A stretch of DNA of 64,000 nucleotides from Clostridia bacterium (GCA_017549285.1 JAFYVE010000027.1:16835-80834); one strand, 5' to 3'; positions 1 through 8,602 are shown, counted from the stretch's first letter. Program-made: numbers and translations. Notes: a model not told the origin generated them from the sequence alone.

Positions 1-486
1 AGAAAAGAGAAGATGTCAGAAAAGAAAAAACTTCTCGTTATGAGAATTTTTATAGCATTCTTTGTAATCGTTTCGGCAGTAATTGCTATTATAAAGGATA
101 TGTTCGGCTTTACATTCATCGCACAGATGATGGGCGTTTCATGGGGTGCTCTTGCCGGTGCATTCCTGGCTCCCTTCCTTTTCGGTCTTTACCGGAAGGG
201 AACAACAAAGGCTTCTGTCTGGAGTTGCTTCGCATTCGGTATTGCTGTCACGATTATTCAGCTTCTTGTTTCATTTGGTGTGATTGAATTCACAACTCCC
301 GTGCTTTCATACCTCTTTGCATCATCAATCAGAAGCGGTGTTGTTGCAATGGTCGGCGGTCTTGTAATCGTTCCCGTTGTCAGCATTTTTACCCCCAAGA
401 TGAAAAAAGAAGAAGTTGACGGAAAGTTTGCCTGTTACGATAAAAAAGTTCTTGTTTCCGTTAAGGAAACACTTGAAGAAAAATAA
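1..486 (+). CDS. Sodium:solute symporter family, C-terminal part (5' end outside window)
   Basis: The reading frame is open to the first base of the window: four codons precede the first ATG at 13, so this is the end of a longer gene rather than a 157-residue protein. It shows three or four hydrophobic helices (about residues 9-27, 34-60, 67-90 and 105-127), a charged loop reading FGLYRKGTTKASVW, and a soluble, charged C-terminal tail. The pattern helix / GALAGAFLAPFLFGLY / TTKAS is typical of the last transmembrane segments of sodium:solute symporters, which couple solute uptake to sodium entry. The substrate cannot be read from this fragment. The next gene starts 17 bases downstream, so the two are probably co-transcribed. 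Confidence 0.6.
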   Translation, partial: RKEKMSEKKKLLVMRIFIAFFVIVSAVIAIIKDMFGFTFIAQMMGVSWGALAGAFLAPFLFGLYRKGTTKASVWSCFAFGIAVTIIQLLVSFGVIEFTTPVLSYLFASSIRSGVVAMVGGLVIVPVVSIFTPKMKKEEVDGKFACYDKKVLVSVKETLEEK

Positions 487-503
487 ATTTAAGGAGTTTT
501 TTA

Positions 504-2144
504 ATGCCTATTACAGAATTTCTCGAAAGAAATGCAAGATTATATCCTAACGATGTAAGTCTTGTTGAGATAAACCCCGCAAACCAGCCCGAAAGAAATA
601 TCACCTGGCGTGAATATAATCTTATCGAAGCTTCGGAGTCTGAAAAATACCGCCGTGAAATGACCTGGCGTGAATTTGATGTAAAAGCAAACCGTTTTGC
701 AAATTTCCTTTTTACAAGAGGAATCAAAAAAGGGGATAAGGTTGCAATTCTGCTTATGAACTGTCTTGAATGGCTTCCCATTTACTTCGGTATTCTCAAA
801 ACAGGTGCACTTGCAGTTCCTATGAACTACCGTTATGCGGCAGATGAAATCAGATACTGCGCAGACCTTGCAGATGTCAGAATGCTCGTTTTCGGCCCCG
901 AATTCACAGAGCGTGTGACAGCAGTCAAGGATGAAATGAATATCGATGACTATTTCTTCGTAGGCAAGCACGATGAAACACCCGTTTTTGCAGATAATTA
1001 TGCAGAAATGACATATTACTGTTCAACAATCGTCCCTCCCGTTGAAATCAGCGACGACGATTATGCTGCAATTTATTTCTCATCAGGCACAACAGGTTTT
1101 CCCAAGGCTATTTTACATACTCATGCAGCTCTTGTGCATTCCTGCAAGGCTGAACAGAATCACCATTCACAGACAAGAGATGACGTTTTCCTCTGCATTC
1201 CTCCACTTTATCACACAGGTGCAAAAATGCATTGGTTCGGAAGCCTTCTTTCAGGCAGTAAAGCTGTTCTTCTCAGAGGTGTAAAGCCCGAATGGGTTCT
1301 TCAGGCTGTTTCTGAAGAAAAAGCCACTATTGTATGGCTTCTTGTGCCCTGGGCACAGGATATCCTCGATTCAATCGACAGGGGAGATATAAACCTTGAT
1401 GATTACAGAATCGCACAGTGGAGACTTATGCACGTAGGTGCTCAGCCTGTTCCTCCCAGCCTTATCAAACGTTGGAAATCAATATTCCCCAATCATCAGT
1501 ACGATACAAACTACGGTCTTTCAGAATCAATCGGCCCCGGCTGTGTACATCTCGGTGTTGAAAATATTCATAAAGTCGGTGCAATCGGTATTGCAGGCTA
1601 CGGCTGGCAGACAAAGATTGTTGATGAGCACAGAAATGAAGTTGCCCCCGGTGAAGTCGGTGAACTTGCTGTCAAGGGCGAAGGCGTTATGAAGTGTTAT
1701 TATAAGAATCCCGAAGCATCTGCAGAGGTTCTTACTGCTGACGGCTGGCTTCTTACAGGTGATATGGCAAAAACAGATGAAGACGGATTTATTTACCTTG
1801 TTGACCGTAAGAAGGACGTTATTATCAGCGGTGGTGAAAATCTTTACCCCGTTCAGATTGAAGATTACCTCAGAGCTTATGATAAAATCAAGGACGTTGC
1901 CGTTATCGGTCTTCCCGATAAGCGTCTTGGTGAAATTGCGGCGGCAATTATTGAAATCAAGCCTGATATGACTTGCACTGAAGAGGAAATCAACGAATTC
2001 TGCGGTGACCTGCCCCGATACAAGAGACCCAAGAAGATTATCTTTGCTGATGTACCCAGAAATCCCACCGGAAAAATCGAAAAGCCGAAACTCCGTGAGA
2101 TTTACTGTGGTGAAAGACTTGTTGAAGCACAGACAAAGAACTGA
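504..2144 (+). CDS. AMP-dependent acyl-CoA synthetase/ligase (ANL superfamily)
   Basis: A 546-residue enzyme expected to activate a carboxylic acid as acyl-AMP and transfer it to CoA in the cytoplasm. The ATP-binding P-loop FSSGTTGFPKA lies near residue 191, the hinge and ribose-binding motif GDMAKTDEDGFIYLVDRKKD near 418-438, ISGGENLYP near 440, and the C-terminal catalytic-lysine motif PTGKIEK near 520. AAGGAG seven bases before the ATG sets the start. The acid substrate is unknown. The symporter upstream could import it, but that is inference from adjacency. Residues about 33-59 contain two near-identical blocks (TWREYN and TWREFD) encoded by a 60-bp-spaced direct repeat. Confidence 0.85.
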   Translation: MPITEFLERNARLYPNDVSLVEINPANQPERNITWREYNLIEASESEKYRREMTWREFDVKANRFANFLFTRGIKKGDKVAILLMNCLEWLPIYFGILKTGALAVPMNYRYAADEIRYCADLADVRMLVFGPEFTERVTAVKDEMNIDDYFFVGKHDETPVFADNYAEMTYYCSTIVPPVEISDDDYAAIYFSSGTTGFPKAILHTHAALVHSCKAEQNHHSQTRDDVFLCIPPLYHTGAKMHWFGSLLSGSKAVLLRGVKPEWVLQAVSEEKATIVWLLVPWAQDILDSIDRGDINLDDYRIAQWRLMHVGAQPVPPSLIKRWKSIFPNHQYDTNYGLSESIGPGCVHLGVENIHKVGAIGIAGYGWQTKIVDEHRNEVAPGEVGELAVKGEGVMKCYYKNPEASAEVLTADGWLLTGDMAKTDEDGFIYLVDRKKDVIISGGENLYPVQIEDYLRAYDKIKDVAVIGLPDKRLGEIAAAIIEIKPDMTCTEEEINEFCGDLPRYKRPKKIIFADVPRNPTGKIEKPKLREIYCGERLVEAQTKN

Positions 2145-2154
2145 GTCTGATATA

Positions 2155-2189
2155 AGAAGGATTGTTTTTGCAATCCTTCTTTCTTTTTT
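2155..2189 (+). terminator. Intrinsic terminator after the acyl-CoA synthetase
   Basis: A perfect 10-bp stem AGAAGGATTG / CAATCCTTCT with a 6-base loop is followed by a T-rich run starting at 2181. Confidence 0.85.
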
Positions 2190-2210
2190 ACATTTCTTAC
2201 AAAATAATGC

Positions 2211-2239
2211 TTGTAATTCTTTTTGGTGTATGTTAATAT
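2211..2239 (+). promoter_or_regulatory. Sigma-A type promoter of the Gfo/Idh/MocA gene
   Basis: TTGTAA at 2211-2216, a 17-base spacer, and TAATAT at 2234-2239 preceded by TG. It lies just upstream of the gene at 2273. Confidence 0.6.
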
Positions 2240-2272
2240 AACAATGAAAATAATATCTGCGGAGGTATTAAT

Positions 2273-3427
2273 ATGGCAGACAATATTCTTGACCGTTTTA
2301 AAACAGATACAGAGGAGCATGTGGTCGATGCTTCCAAAAAAGTTAAAGTAGGTATCATCGGTACAGGCTGGATTGCAGAAGCACACGCAGCTTGCTACAA
2401 GAGATGCCCCGATGTTGAAATCGTAGCTCTTGCTGATATCGTTCCCGGTAAGGCTGAAAAGTTCGCAAAGGACAACGGCATCGAAGGTGCACGTATCTAT
2501 AACAGCGATCGTGAACTTATCGATAATGAAAAAGATATTGATGCAGTCAGCGTATGTACATACAACAGACAGCACGCTCCCTGTACAATCTATGCTCTCG
2601 AAAACGGTGTAAACGTTCTTCTTGAAAAACCCATGTGTGTTACAACAGAAGAAGCTGTTGCTATCTGCAGAGCTGAAAAGGCAAGCGGCAAGGTTCTCTC
2701 AATCGGCTTCCAGCCCAGATTTGACGAGAATATGAAGATGGTTAAAAAGGTTGTTGAATCAGGCGAGCTCGGTCAGATTTATTACATCCAGACAGGCGGC
2801 GGAAGAAGAAAGGGTATTCCCACTCCTTACGGCACATCATTCATCGAAGACGAAACAGCAGGTATCGGTGCTCTTGCAGATATCGGTTGCTACTCACTTG
2901 ATATGGTTCTCAATGCTGTCGGCTATCCCAAGCCTCTCACGGTTTCAGGTTATATGTCAGACTTCTTCGGTAAGAATCCTGCTACATATCCTGCTCACCC
3001 CGAATATGCAGAAAAGTTCAGTGTTGATGATTTCGGCGCAGGCTTCATCCGTCTTGAAGGCGGCATAATCCTCGACTTCAGAATTGCATGGGATATGCAC
3101 CTCGACACTCCGGGTGACACAATCATTATGGGTACAAAGGGTTCACTCCGTATTCCCTCAACAGAGTGCTGGAACGGCTCAATCGGCGGTCCTCTCAAGA
3201 TTTATCACGATGTTGCAGGCGAAAAGGTTGAAACAGTTATTCCTGAAAAGGAAAACGATGTTGATAACTTCGATAAGAAGATCCGTTCATTCATCGACGC
3301 TGTCAAGTACGGTCTTCCCGCACCCGTTCCTTCAAGCCAGATTATTTACAATCAGGCTATCATCGACGGCATTGTCCGCTCAGCAAGAGAAGGCAAGGAA
3401 GTAACAGTCGAGATTCCTGAAATCTGA
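2273..3427 (+). CDS. Gfo/Idh/MocA family NAD(P)-dependent oxidoreductase
   Basis: A 384-residue protein with an N-terminal Rossmann fold: GIIGTGWIAEAH near residue 27 is the dinucleotide-binding loop. EKPMCVTTEEA near 118 carries the family EKP motif. The C-terminal alpha/beta domain includes GALADIGCYSLD, where the G-x-x-x-D-x-G-x-H-type catalytic region is expected. Such enzymes oxidise or reduce sugars, inositols or related polyols in the cytoplasm. The substrate is not predictable here. GGAGG seven bases before the ATG supports the start. An atypical N-terminal extension of about 24 charged residues precedes the fold. The gene has its own promoter and terminator, so it is probably monocistronic. 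Confidence 0.85.
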   Translation: MADNILDRFKTDTEEHVVDASKKVKVGIIGTGWIAEAHAACYKRCPDVEIVALADIVPGKAEKFAKDNGIEGARIYNSDRELIDNEKDIDAVSVCTYNRQHAPCTIYALENGVNVLLEKPMCVTTEEAVAICRAEKASGKVLSIGFQPRFDENMKMVKKVVESGELGQIYYIQTGGGRRKGIPTPYGTSFIEDETAGIGALADIGCYSLDMVLNAVGYPKPLTVSGYMSDFFGKNPATYPAHPEYAEKFSVDDFGAGFIRLEGGIILDFRIAWDMHLDTPGDTIIMGTKGSLRIPSTECWNGSIGGPLKIYHDVAGEKVETVIPEKENDVDNFDKKIRSFIDAVKYGLPAPVPSSQIIYNQAIIDGIVRSAREGKEVTVEIPEI

Positions 3428-3442
3428 TAATTTGATTTTTTT

Positions 3443-3473
3443 GCAGTCTGCAGAAATGCAGGCTGCTTTTTTG
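3443..3473 (+). terminator. Intrinsic terminator after the Gfo/Idh/MocA gene
   Basis: Stem GCAGTCTGCA / TGCAGGCTGC with a GAAA-like loop is followed by seven T residues. Confidence 0.85.
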
Positions 3474-3480
3474 TTATGAA

Positions 3481-3779
3481 AATCAGAATTTGTCGGGATA
3501 AAAAAATATAAAAGTTTTGGTCGAGCTTTTACAAAAGCTCGTGGGATTCAAAAGGGCAAAGCCCTTTGTCGCACTCCGCAGAGTGCGAAACTTTTTTTCC
3601 TTAAAAAGCGCAGGAAGGGAGCAAAACAGTCCGGTGTGACTGTTTTTGCGTGGGGAACCCTCGCCGGGGGTTCCCCGTTTCATCTTTGATGAAACAACGG
3701 ACCGATGTCGGGCTGGTCCCTACAAAATTTATTTTTATTACGAAATGTTTATCTGAGGATCCCGACAAATTATTGTTTG
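3481..3779. repeat. Nested palindromic element, long form (about 300 bp)
   Basis: The ends are a perfect 13-bp inverted repeat: AATTTGTCGGGAT at 3487-3499 and ATCCCGACAAATT at 3759-3771. They sit inside the wider ends AATCAG... and ...TATTGTTT shared with other copies in this window. The interior is a chain of short hairpins: GAGCTTTT/AAAAGCTC near 3523, AAAGGGC/GCCCTTT near 3551, CGCACTC/GAGTGCG near 3570, GGGGAACC/GGTTCCCC near 3653 and TTTCATC/GATGAAA near 3678. No open frame of coding character was seen. Together with the flanking terminator and promoter it fills most of the gap 3428-3941. Confidence 0.7.
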
Positions 3780-3860
3780 ACTTTTTTTGTTCATTATTCT
3801 CATTATTTTTTCACTTCATTTGTCTAAAGTGCCGAAAAATAAAAAAATGCAAAAAAACAC

Positions 3861-3889
3861 TTTACAACTTTAGTTTGGTGAAGTATAAT
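3861..3889 (+). promoter_or_regulatory. Sigma-A type promoter of the first amino acid ABC operon
   Basis: TTTACA at 3861-3866, a 17-base spacer, and consensus TATAAT at 3884-3889. The start codon at 3942 is about 50 bases downstream. Confidence 0.75.
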
Positions 3890-3941
3890 ACCGATTGTTG
3901 AATGTACGGCAAACGTACTATCGAAAGGAGACATAATTGTC

Positions 3942-4760
3942 ATGAAAAAATTTATCGCATTAGTTATGGCAGCTCTGCTTGTATTCGCATTTGCAGGTTG
4001 CACAAAGGCACCCGTTGAAGAAAATCCCACAGACGCAGCAGATGTTACAACAGAAGCAGCATCTTCAGATCTTGATTACATCAAGAATAAGGGCAAGATC
4101 GTTGTTGGTATCACAGATTACGCTCCTATGGATTACAAAGAAGAAGGCAGCGACGAATGGACAGGTTTTGATGCTGAATTCGCAAGAGCATTCGCAAAAG
4201 ACCTTGGCGTTGAAATCGAATTCATCGAAATCGACTGGGACAACAAGTTCTTCGAACTTGAAGCAAAGAAGATTGACTGTATCTGGAACGGTATGACAAT
4301 CACAGACGAAGCTCTTCTCAATACAAGCGTATCAGATGCTTATGTTAAGAATGCTCAGGTAGTTGTTATGGCAGCTGATAAGGTTGCTGACTACGCAGAC
4401 GCAGCTTCAATGGCAGACCTCAGCTTTGCAGTTGAATCAGGTTCAGCAGGTGAAGACGCAGCTAAGGAAAACAACTTTACATACACAGCAGTTCTTACTC
4501 AGGCTGACGCTCTTATGGAAGTTCAGGCAGGTACAGCTGATGCTTGTATCATCGACATCACAATGGCTAACGCTATGACAGGAGCAGGCACAAGCTACGA
4601 AGCACTTGCAAAGGGTATCGAACTCACAAGTGAAGAATACGGCGTAAGCTTCAGAAAGGGCTCAGATGCTACAGCAGCTCTCAACAAGTTTATGGTTGAT
4701 AACAAGGCAGAACTTCTTGAAGGCCTTGCAACTAAGTACGAACTTACACTTGCATTCTGA
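3942..4760 (+). CDS. Amino acid ABC transporter substrate-binding lipoprotein (SBP family 3)
   Basis: A 272-residue exported lipoprotein. Residues 1-19 form a signal peptide ending in the lipobox FAGC, so Cys20 is the lipid-anchored mature N-terminus. A Thr/Ala-rich linker follows (about 21-45). The family 3 solute-binding fold begins around IKNKGKIVVGITDYAPMDY and includes GFDAEFARAFAKDLGVEIEF and the opposite-lobe segment DACIIDITMANAM. It should capture a polar amino acid outside the membrane and deliver it to the permease at 5096 and ATPase at 5752. A terminator-like hairpin after the gene would let it be made in excess of the membrane parts. The ligand is not predictable. Confidence 0.88.
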   Translation: MKKFIALVMAALLVFAFAGCTKAPVEENPTDAADVTTEAASSDLDYIKNKGKIVVGITDYAPMDYKEEGSDEWTGFDAEFARAFAKDLGVEIEFIEIDWDNKFFELEAKKIDCIWNGMTITDEALLNTSVSDAYVKNAQVVVMAADKVADYADAASMADLSFAVESGSAGEDAAKENNFTYTAVLTQADALMEVQAGTADACIIDITMANAMTGAGTSYEALAKGIELTSEEYGVSFRKGSDATAALNKFMVDNKAELLEGLATKYELTLAF

Positions 4761-4782
4761 TTTAAAGAATAAGTAAAAACTC

Positions 4783-4815
4783 GAGGCAGAGAGAAATTTC
4801 TGCCTCACTTTTTCT
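4783..4815 (+). terminator. Intercistronic hairpin/terminator after the binding-protein gene
   Basis: An 8-bp perfect stem GAGGCAGA / TCTGCCTC is followed by ACTTTTTCTT. Its position between binding protein and permease suggests partial termination. Confidence 0.65.
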
Positions 4816-4817
4816 TG

Positions 4818-5082
4818 TAGGGTGACAGGAACAATCCGAATCCGCCTTAAAAATGCTATTTTTAAGCCTTTTCGGTATTTCGGATTTGAAAGGCGTCAGC
4901 CTTCCTTCATCCTCAATACCAAAAATCCAATAAAAATCCCTCGTTTTAAGGTCGAAGAATTTTTTTCAGTATGGATTTTTGGCAAAAACACAGCAAATTC
5001 TGACGGATTTGCGAGTATTTTAATGAAGTCGTGACGGAAATAAAACTGTAAAAAACGGGTTCGAATTATTCCTGTCACCCTA
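4818..5082. mobile_element. MITE-like element with 23-bp terminal inverted repeats
   Basis: TAGGGTGACAGGAACAATCC... at 4818-4840 and its inverse at 5060-5082 match at 21 of 23 positions. The outermost TA at both ends could be a TA target duplication. The roughly 220-bp interior is AT-rich with no convincing gene; a 60-codon frame on the minus strand covers it but has no clear ribosome binding site. The element separates the substrate-binding gene from the permease, filling the gap 4761-5095. The ends are unrelated to the AATTTGTCG family elsewhere in the window. Confidence 0.7.
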
Positions 5083-5095
5083 AAGGATTATATAT

Positions 5096-5746
5096 ATGGA
5101 AACATTTCTTAATGTTACGCTTGACCTGTTGAACGGTTTCGGTATGACACTCAAGCTGTTTGCCCTGACCCTTGTTTTTTCATTACCTCTGGGGCTTATA
5201 TTCAGCTTCTTCTCAATGAGTAAGTTCAAGCCTCTGAGTGCTGCGATGAAACTGCTTATATGGGTTATAAGAGGAACACCTCTTATGCTTCAGATTATTG
5301 TTGTGTTTTACGGGCCGGGACTCATTTTTGGCTGGAACGGACTTGACAGATTCCCTGCAGTACTTATTGCATTCGTTCTTAACTATTCCTGCTACTTCTC
5401 CGAAATTTACAGAGGCGGTATCGAGTCAATTCCCAAGGGACAGTATGAAGCAGGTCAGGTTCTCGGTATGACAAAGACGCAGATTTTCTTCAAAATCGTG
5501 CTTCTTCAGGTTATCAAGAGAATCATTCCTCCTATGAGTAACGAAATCATCACTCTTGTCAAGGATACATCGCTTGCAAGAATTATTGCAGTTTATGAAA
5601 TTATCTGGAGTGCGCAGGTATATATCAAGAGCGCAGGTCTTATATGGCCCCTGTTCTACACAGGTGCATTCTATCTTGTATTCAACGGTATTCTTACTGT
5701 TGTTTTCAGAAAAATCGAGAAAAAGCTCGATTATTTTAAGGGGTGA
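5096..5746 (+). CDS. Amino acid ABC transporter permease
   Basis: A 216-residue inner-membrane protein with about five hydrophobic segments and the permease-to-ATPase coupling loop near residues 118-150 ([20 protein letters not shown], an EAA-type motif). [17 protein letters not shown] near residue 57 is the usual amino-terminal signature of the His/Glu/Gln/Arg/opine permease family. It should form the channel for the importer completed by the genes at 3942 and 5752. AAAGGA about 10 bases before the ATG is the likely ribosome binding site and lies just outside the inverted repeat of the MITE-like element. Confidence 0.9.
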   Translation: METFLNVTLDLLNGFGMTLKLFALTLVFSLPLGLIFSFFSMSKFKPLSAAMKLLIWVIRGTPLMLQIIVVFYGPGLIFGWNGLDRFPAVLIAFVLNYSCYFSEIYRGGIESIPKGQYEAGQVLGMTKTQIFFKIVLLQVIKRIIPPMSNEIITLVKDTSLARIIAVYEIIWSAQVYIKSAGLIWPLFYTGAFYLVFNGILTVVFRKIEKKLDYFKG

Positions 5747-5751
5747 GTGAT

Positions 5752-6516
5752 ATGTCAGTGCTTGAAGTAAAAAACATAAAAAAGAGCTTCGGCAAGGTTG
5801 AAGTTCTCAGAGATATATCATTCTCCCTTGAAAAAGGTGAAGTTCTTTCAATTATCGGTTCATCGGGAAGCGGTAAGACAACACTTCTCAGATGTCTCAA
5901 CTTCCTTGAATATGCCGATGAAGGGACAATTTCTGTTAACGGAAAACTTCTCTATGATGGTAAGGACGGCAAATCAAAGAGAATGAAGGAAGCTGAAATC
6001 AGAACAAAACGCCTTCATTTCGGACTTGTTTTTCAGAATTTCAATCTTTTCCCTCAATATAATGTTCTCAAAAATATTATGCTTGCTCCCACTCTTCTCA
6101 ATCACGGTGACGAGAAAGCTATTGAGGAAAACGCAAAACAGCTTATCGCAAGGGTAGGCCTTTCCGATAAAATCAATAATTATCCCTGCGAACTTTCGGG
6201 CGGTCAGCAGCAGAGAGTTGCAATTGCACGTGCTCTTGCACTCAATCCCGATATTCTTTGCTTCGACGAGCCCACATCTGCCCTTGACCCCGAGCTTACA
6301 GGTGAAGTTCTCAAGGTTATCAGAAGTCTTAAAACAGGCGACAGCACAATGATTGTTGTTACTCACGAAATGGGCTTTGCAAGGGAAGTTTCAGACAAAA
6401 TTATCTTTATGGCTGACGGTGTTATTGAAGAATTCGGCACTCCCGATGAGATTTTCGGCAATCCGAAGTCAGAAAAAATGAAGGCTTTCCTGAGCCGTTC
6501 ACTTGAAAATATCTGA
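5752..6516 (+). CDS. Amino acid ABC transporter ATP-binding protein
   Basis: A 254-residue ATPase that energises the preceding permease. Walker [10 protein letters not shown] lies near residue 37, signature [10 protein letters not shown] near 150, Walker [13 protein letters not shown] near 168 and the switch histidine in VTHEMG near 204. The frame also offers a GTG at 5743, but AAGGGG at 5738-5743 is properly spaced for the ATG at 5752, so the shorter form is chosen. The gene begins 5 bases after the permease stop, which indicates translational coupling. Confidence 0.92.
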   Translation: MSVLEVKNIKKSFGKVEVLRDISFSLEKGEVLSIIGSSGSGKTTLLRCLNFLEYADEGTISVNGKLLYDGKDGKSKRMKEAEIRTKRLHFGLVFQNFNLFPQYNVLKNIMLAPTLLNHGDEKAIEENAKQLIARVGLSDKINNYPCELSGGQQQRVAIARALALNPDILCFDEPTSALDPELTGEVLKVIRSLKTGDSTMIVVTHEMGFAREVSDKIIFMADGVIEEFGTPDEIFGNPKSEKMKAFLSRSLENI

Positions 6517-6526
6517 GGTGACGGTT

Positions 6527-6796
6527 ATGCCTAAAAAAGACGAATCAATGACAAATGAGCTGTTTGAACTCATTGCATCAATAAATACTCCCGAAGACTG
6601 CAGAGCATTGTTCAATGACCTTTGCACAATCAAGGAAGTTGAACAGATGGCACAGCGTGTCAAAGCTGCAAAACTGCTGATTGAAGGCAAGACCTATAAT
6701 CAGGTTATCGAAGAAACAGATATTTCTTCAGCCACTCTCAGCCGTGTTTCAAGATGTGTTCAGCACGGAGACGGTTACAGCCGTTTTTTAAAATAA
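6527..6796 (+). CDS. YerC/YecD family TrpR-related DNA-binding protein
   Basis: An 89-residue cytoplasmic protein with the Trp-repressor-like helical fold. LIASINTPEDCRALFNDLCT is followed by KEVEQMAQRVKAAKLLIEGK and the helix-turn-helix TYNQVIEETDISSATLSRVSR. This is the hallmark order of the YerC/YecD family, described only as putative transcriptional regulators. The ATG at 6527 is preceded by GAGGTGA; an in-frame ATG at 6503 inside the ATPase gene lacks one. The gene begins 10 bases after the ATPase stop, so it belongs to the first transporter operon, and it lies directly before the promoter and dyad of the second transporter. Control of either operon is inference. Confidence 0.85.
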   Translation: MPKKDESMTNELFELIASINTPEDCRALFNDLCTIKEVEQMAQRVKAAKLLIEGKTYNQVIEETDISSATLSRVSRCVQHGDGYSRFLK

Positions 6797-6829
6797 AATA
6801 TTGTATATTTATTGAATATGCTAATGTAT

Positions 6830-6896
6830 TATACGGAATTTGACCTTATTTATATGCAAAAATATGGTTGAATTCCGTATTATTATGTGATATACT
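6830..6896 (+). promoter_or_regulatory. Promoter of the second amino acid ABC operon with overlapping dyad
   Basis: The -35 TTGAAT (6868-6873), 17-base spacer and -10 TATACT (6891-6896, preceded by TGA) form a strong promoter. Two 16-base half-sites, TATACGGAATTTGACC at 6830-6845 and GGTTGAATTCCGTATT at 6866-6881, are inverted copies matching at about 14 positions. The right one covers the -35 box. This is what an operator for a dimeric or looping regulator would look like. Confidence 0.6.
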
Positions 6897-6940
6897 AACT
6901 CCTGTAATTTTTAATAATAATTAAAAAGGAGAAATTTCAG

Positions 6941-7792
6941 ATGAAAAAAATTATTGCTATCATTATGGCACTCACAATGGTTTGTGCTCTTGCTCTTGTA
7001 TTCACATCATGCACAGACAACAAAGCTCCCGTGAATGAAGAAAACTCAACAGAAGCAGATGCAGCTACATCAATGACTGCTACAGAAGGCGTTCTTGTTA
7101 TGGCAACAAACGCTGCATTCCCTCCCTACGAATTCGTTGAAGGCGGCGAATATGCAGGTATCGACGTTGAAATCGCAGAAAAGATTGCTGAAAAGCTCGG
7201 TATGACACTTGAAATCAAGGACGTTGATTTTGGTGCTATCATCGGCGGTGTTCAGTCAGGCAAATTCGATATGGGTATGGCAGGTATGACTGTTACCGAT
7301 GAAAGACTTGAAAGTGTTAACTTCTCAACTACATACGCAACAGGTATTCAGGTTGTTATCGTTGCTGAAGATTCTGATATCAAATCTCTTGATGACCTCA
7401 AGGGTGACGGTTCAATGAAGTTCGGTGTTCAGCAGGATACAACAGGCGACATCTACGCTTCTGATACAGCTGAAAACGGCGGTTACGGTGAAGAAAACGT
7501 TATCCGTTACAAAACAGGTGCTGATGCTGTTCAGGCTCTTAAGTCAGGCAAGGTTCAGGCTGTTATCATTGACAACGAACCCGCAAAGTCATTCGTTGCT
7601 GCTAACGAAGGCCTCAAGATTCTTGATGCTGAATGGGCAGTTGAAGACTATGCAATCGCTATTGCAAAGGAAAACACAGCTCTTCTTACAGCTGTTAACG
7701 GTGCTCTTGCAGCTCTTGAAGCAGACGGCATAATTGATGCTATCATTGCAAAGTACATTCCCTCAGCAGAAACAGCTTCTGAAGCTGCTTAA
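6941..7792 (+). CDS. Amino acid ABC transporter substrate-binding lipoprotein (SBP family 3)
   Basis: A 283-residue lipoprotein with a signal peptide ending FTSC (mature Cys24) and a short Thr/Ala-rich linker. A complete family 3 binding domain follows: VLVMATNAAFPPYEFVEGGEYAGIDVEIAEKIAEKLGM near residue 48, GMAGMTVTDERLESVNFSTTY near 108, and a second lobe with VQAVIIDNEPAKSF. This is a better match to the classical arginine/histidine/glutamine-type binders than the first protein. It is the first gene of the operon continuing at 7862 and 8592, after AAAAGGAG. A hairpin after the stop may raise its yield relative to the membrane genes. Confidence 0.92.
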   Translation: MKKIIAIIMALTMVCALALVFTSCTDNKAPVNEENSTEADAATSMTATEGVLVMATNAAFPPYEFVEGGEYAGIDVEIAEKIAEKLGMTLEIKDVDFGAIIGGVQSGKFDMGMAGMTVTDERLESVNFSTTYATGIQVVIVAEDSDIKSLDDLKGDGSMKFGVQQDTTGDIYASDTAENGGYGEENVIRYKTGADAVQALKSGKVQAVIIDNEPAKSFVAANEGLKILDAEWAVEDYAIAIAKENTALLTAVNGALAALEADGIIDAIIAKYIPSAETASEAA

Positions 7793-7812
7793 TTCAATTC
7801 TGAATTAACATA

Positions 7813-7840
7813 TTAAAGGGCGGTTTTGTTCCGCCCTTAA
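7813..7840 (+). promoter_or_regulatory. Intercistronic hairpin between binding-protein and permease genes
   Basis: A stem of about 10 bp (TTAAAGGGCGG / CCGCCCTTAA) with a 7-base loop and no T-run. It is better explained as mRNA stabilisation or partial attenuation than as a full terminator. Confidence 0.5.
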
Positions 7841-7861
7841 TTGATTTGAGAGGAGCATTAT

Positions 7862-8602
7862 ATGGACGCTCTTAATACCTTTTTTCTTGGTTTTAAAGAA
7901 AAATTCATTCTTTGTTTTATTGATGATAAGCGTTGGGAATGGCTTGTTGAAGGTTTTTTAAACTCTATAATAATTACCGTACTTGCATTGCTTGTCGGCC
8001 TTGTTGTGGGTATCATCCTTGCGGCAATCCGTTCATCTTATGATAAGAACGAGGAATCTCTGAGAATAAGAGGCGGTATCGGTTACCATATTCTCAGATT
8101 TCTGAATGCAATATCCAAATTCTACATCACAGTCATAAGAGGTATCCCTGTTGTTGTTCAGCTTATGATATGGTATTTTGTAATTATGGCTGCAGCAGAT
8201 GATATTCCTATTGCAGTCGTTGCTTTCGGTCTTAATTCCGGTGCTTATGTTGCCGAGATTTTCCGTGGCGGTATCATGTCAATTGATAACGGTCAGTTTG
8301 AAGCAGGCCGTTCAATGGGATTCAGCTATTTTCAGACAATGGTGCATATCGTAATTCCCCAGACAGTAAAGTCAACTCTGCCGACTCTTCTTAATGAGCT
8401 TATTGCTCTTTTCAAGGAGACATCAATTGCAGGTTATGTAGGTATTCTTGACCTTACAAAAGCAGGTGAAAGAATCAGAGGTATAACCTTTGAATCAGTT
8501 CTGCCTCTCGGTGCAATTGCTGTTATTTACCTTGTGACTGTTGTGGTTCTTACAAAGATTGTAACTGTCATTGAAAGGAGGCTTCGTCGTAATGAGCGAT
8601 AA
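7862..8602 (+). CDS. Amino acid ABC transporter permease
   Basis: A 246-residue inner-membrane permease. A soluble N-terminus of about 35 residues precedes the first membrane helix ([22 protein letters not shown]). [20 protein letters not shown] is the family signature and [23 protein letters not shown] (near 143-165) is the EAA coupling loop. It pairs with the binding protein at 6941 and the ATPase at 8592, whose start it overlaps by 11 bases. GAGAGGAG before the ATG supports the start. Confidence 0.9.
   Translation: MDALNTFFLGFKEKFILCFIDDKRWEWLVEGFLNSIIITVLALLVGLVVGIILAAIRSSYDKNEESLRIRGGIGYHILRFLNAISKFYITVIRGIPVVVQLMIWYFVIMAAADDIPIAVVAFGLNSGAYVAEIFRGGIMSIDNGQFEAGRSMGFSYFQTMVHIVIPQTVKSTLPTLLNELIALFKETSIAGYVGILDLTKAGERIRGITFESVLPLGAIAVIYLVTVVVLTKIVTVIERRLRRNER

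Noticed and set aside
4896-5078. 60-codon minus-strand frame inside the MITE-like element
   Set aside because: It is confined to the element, runs into the inverted repeat, and has no clear Shine-Dalgarno sequence or transposase motif.
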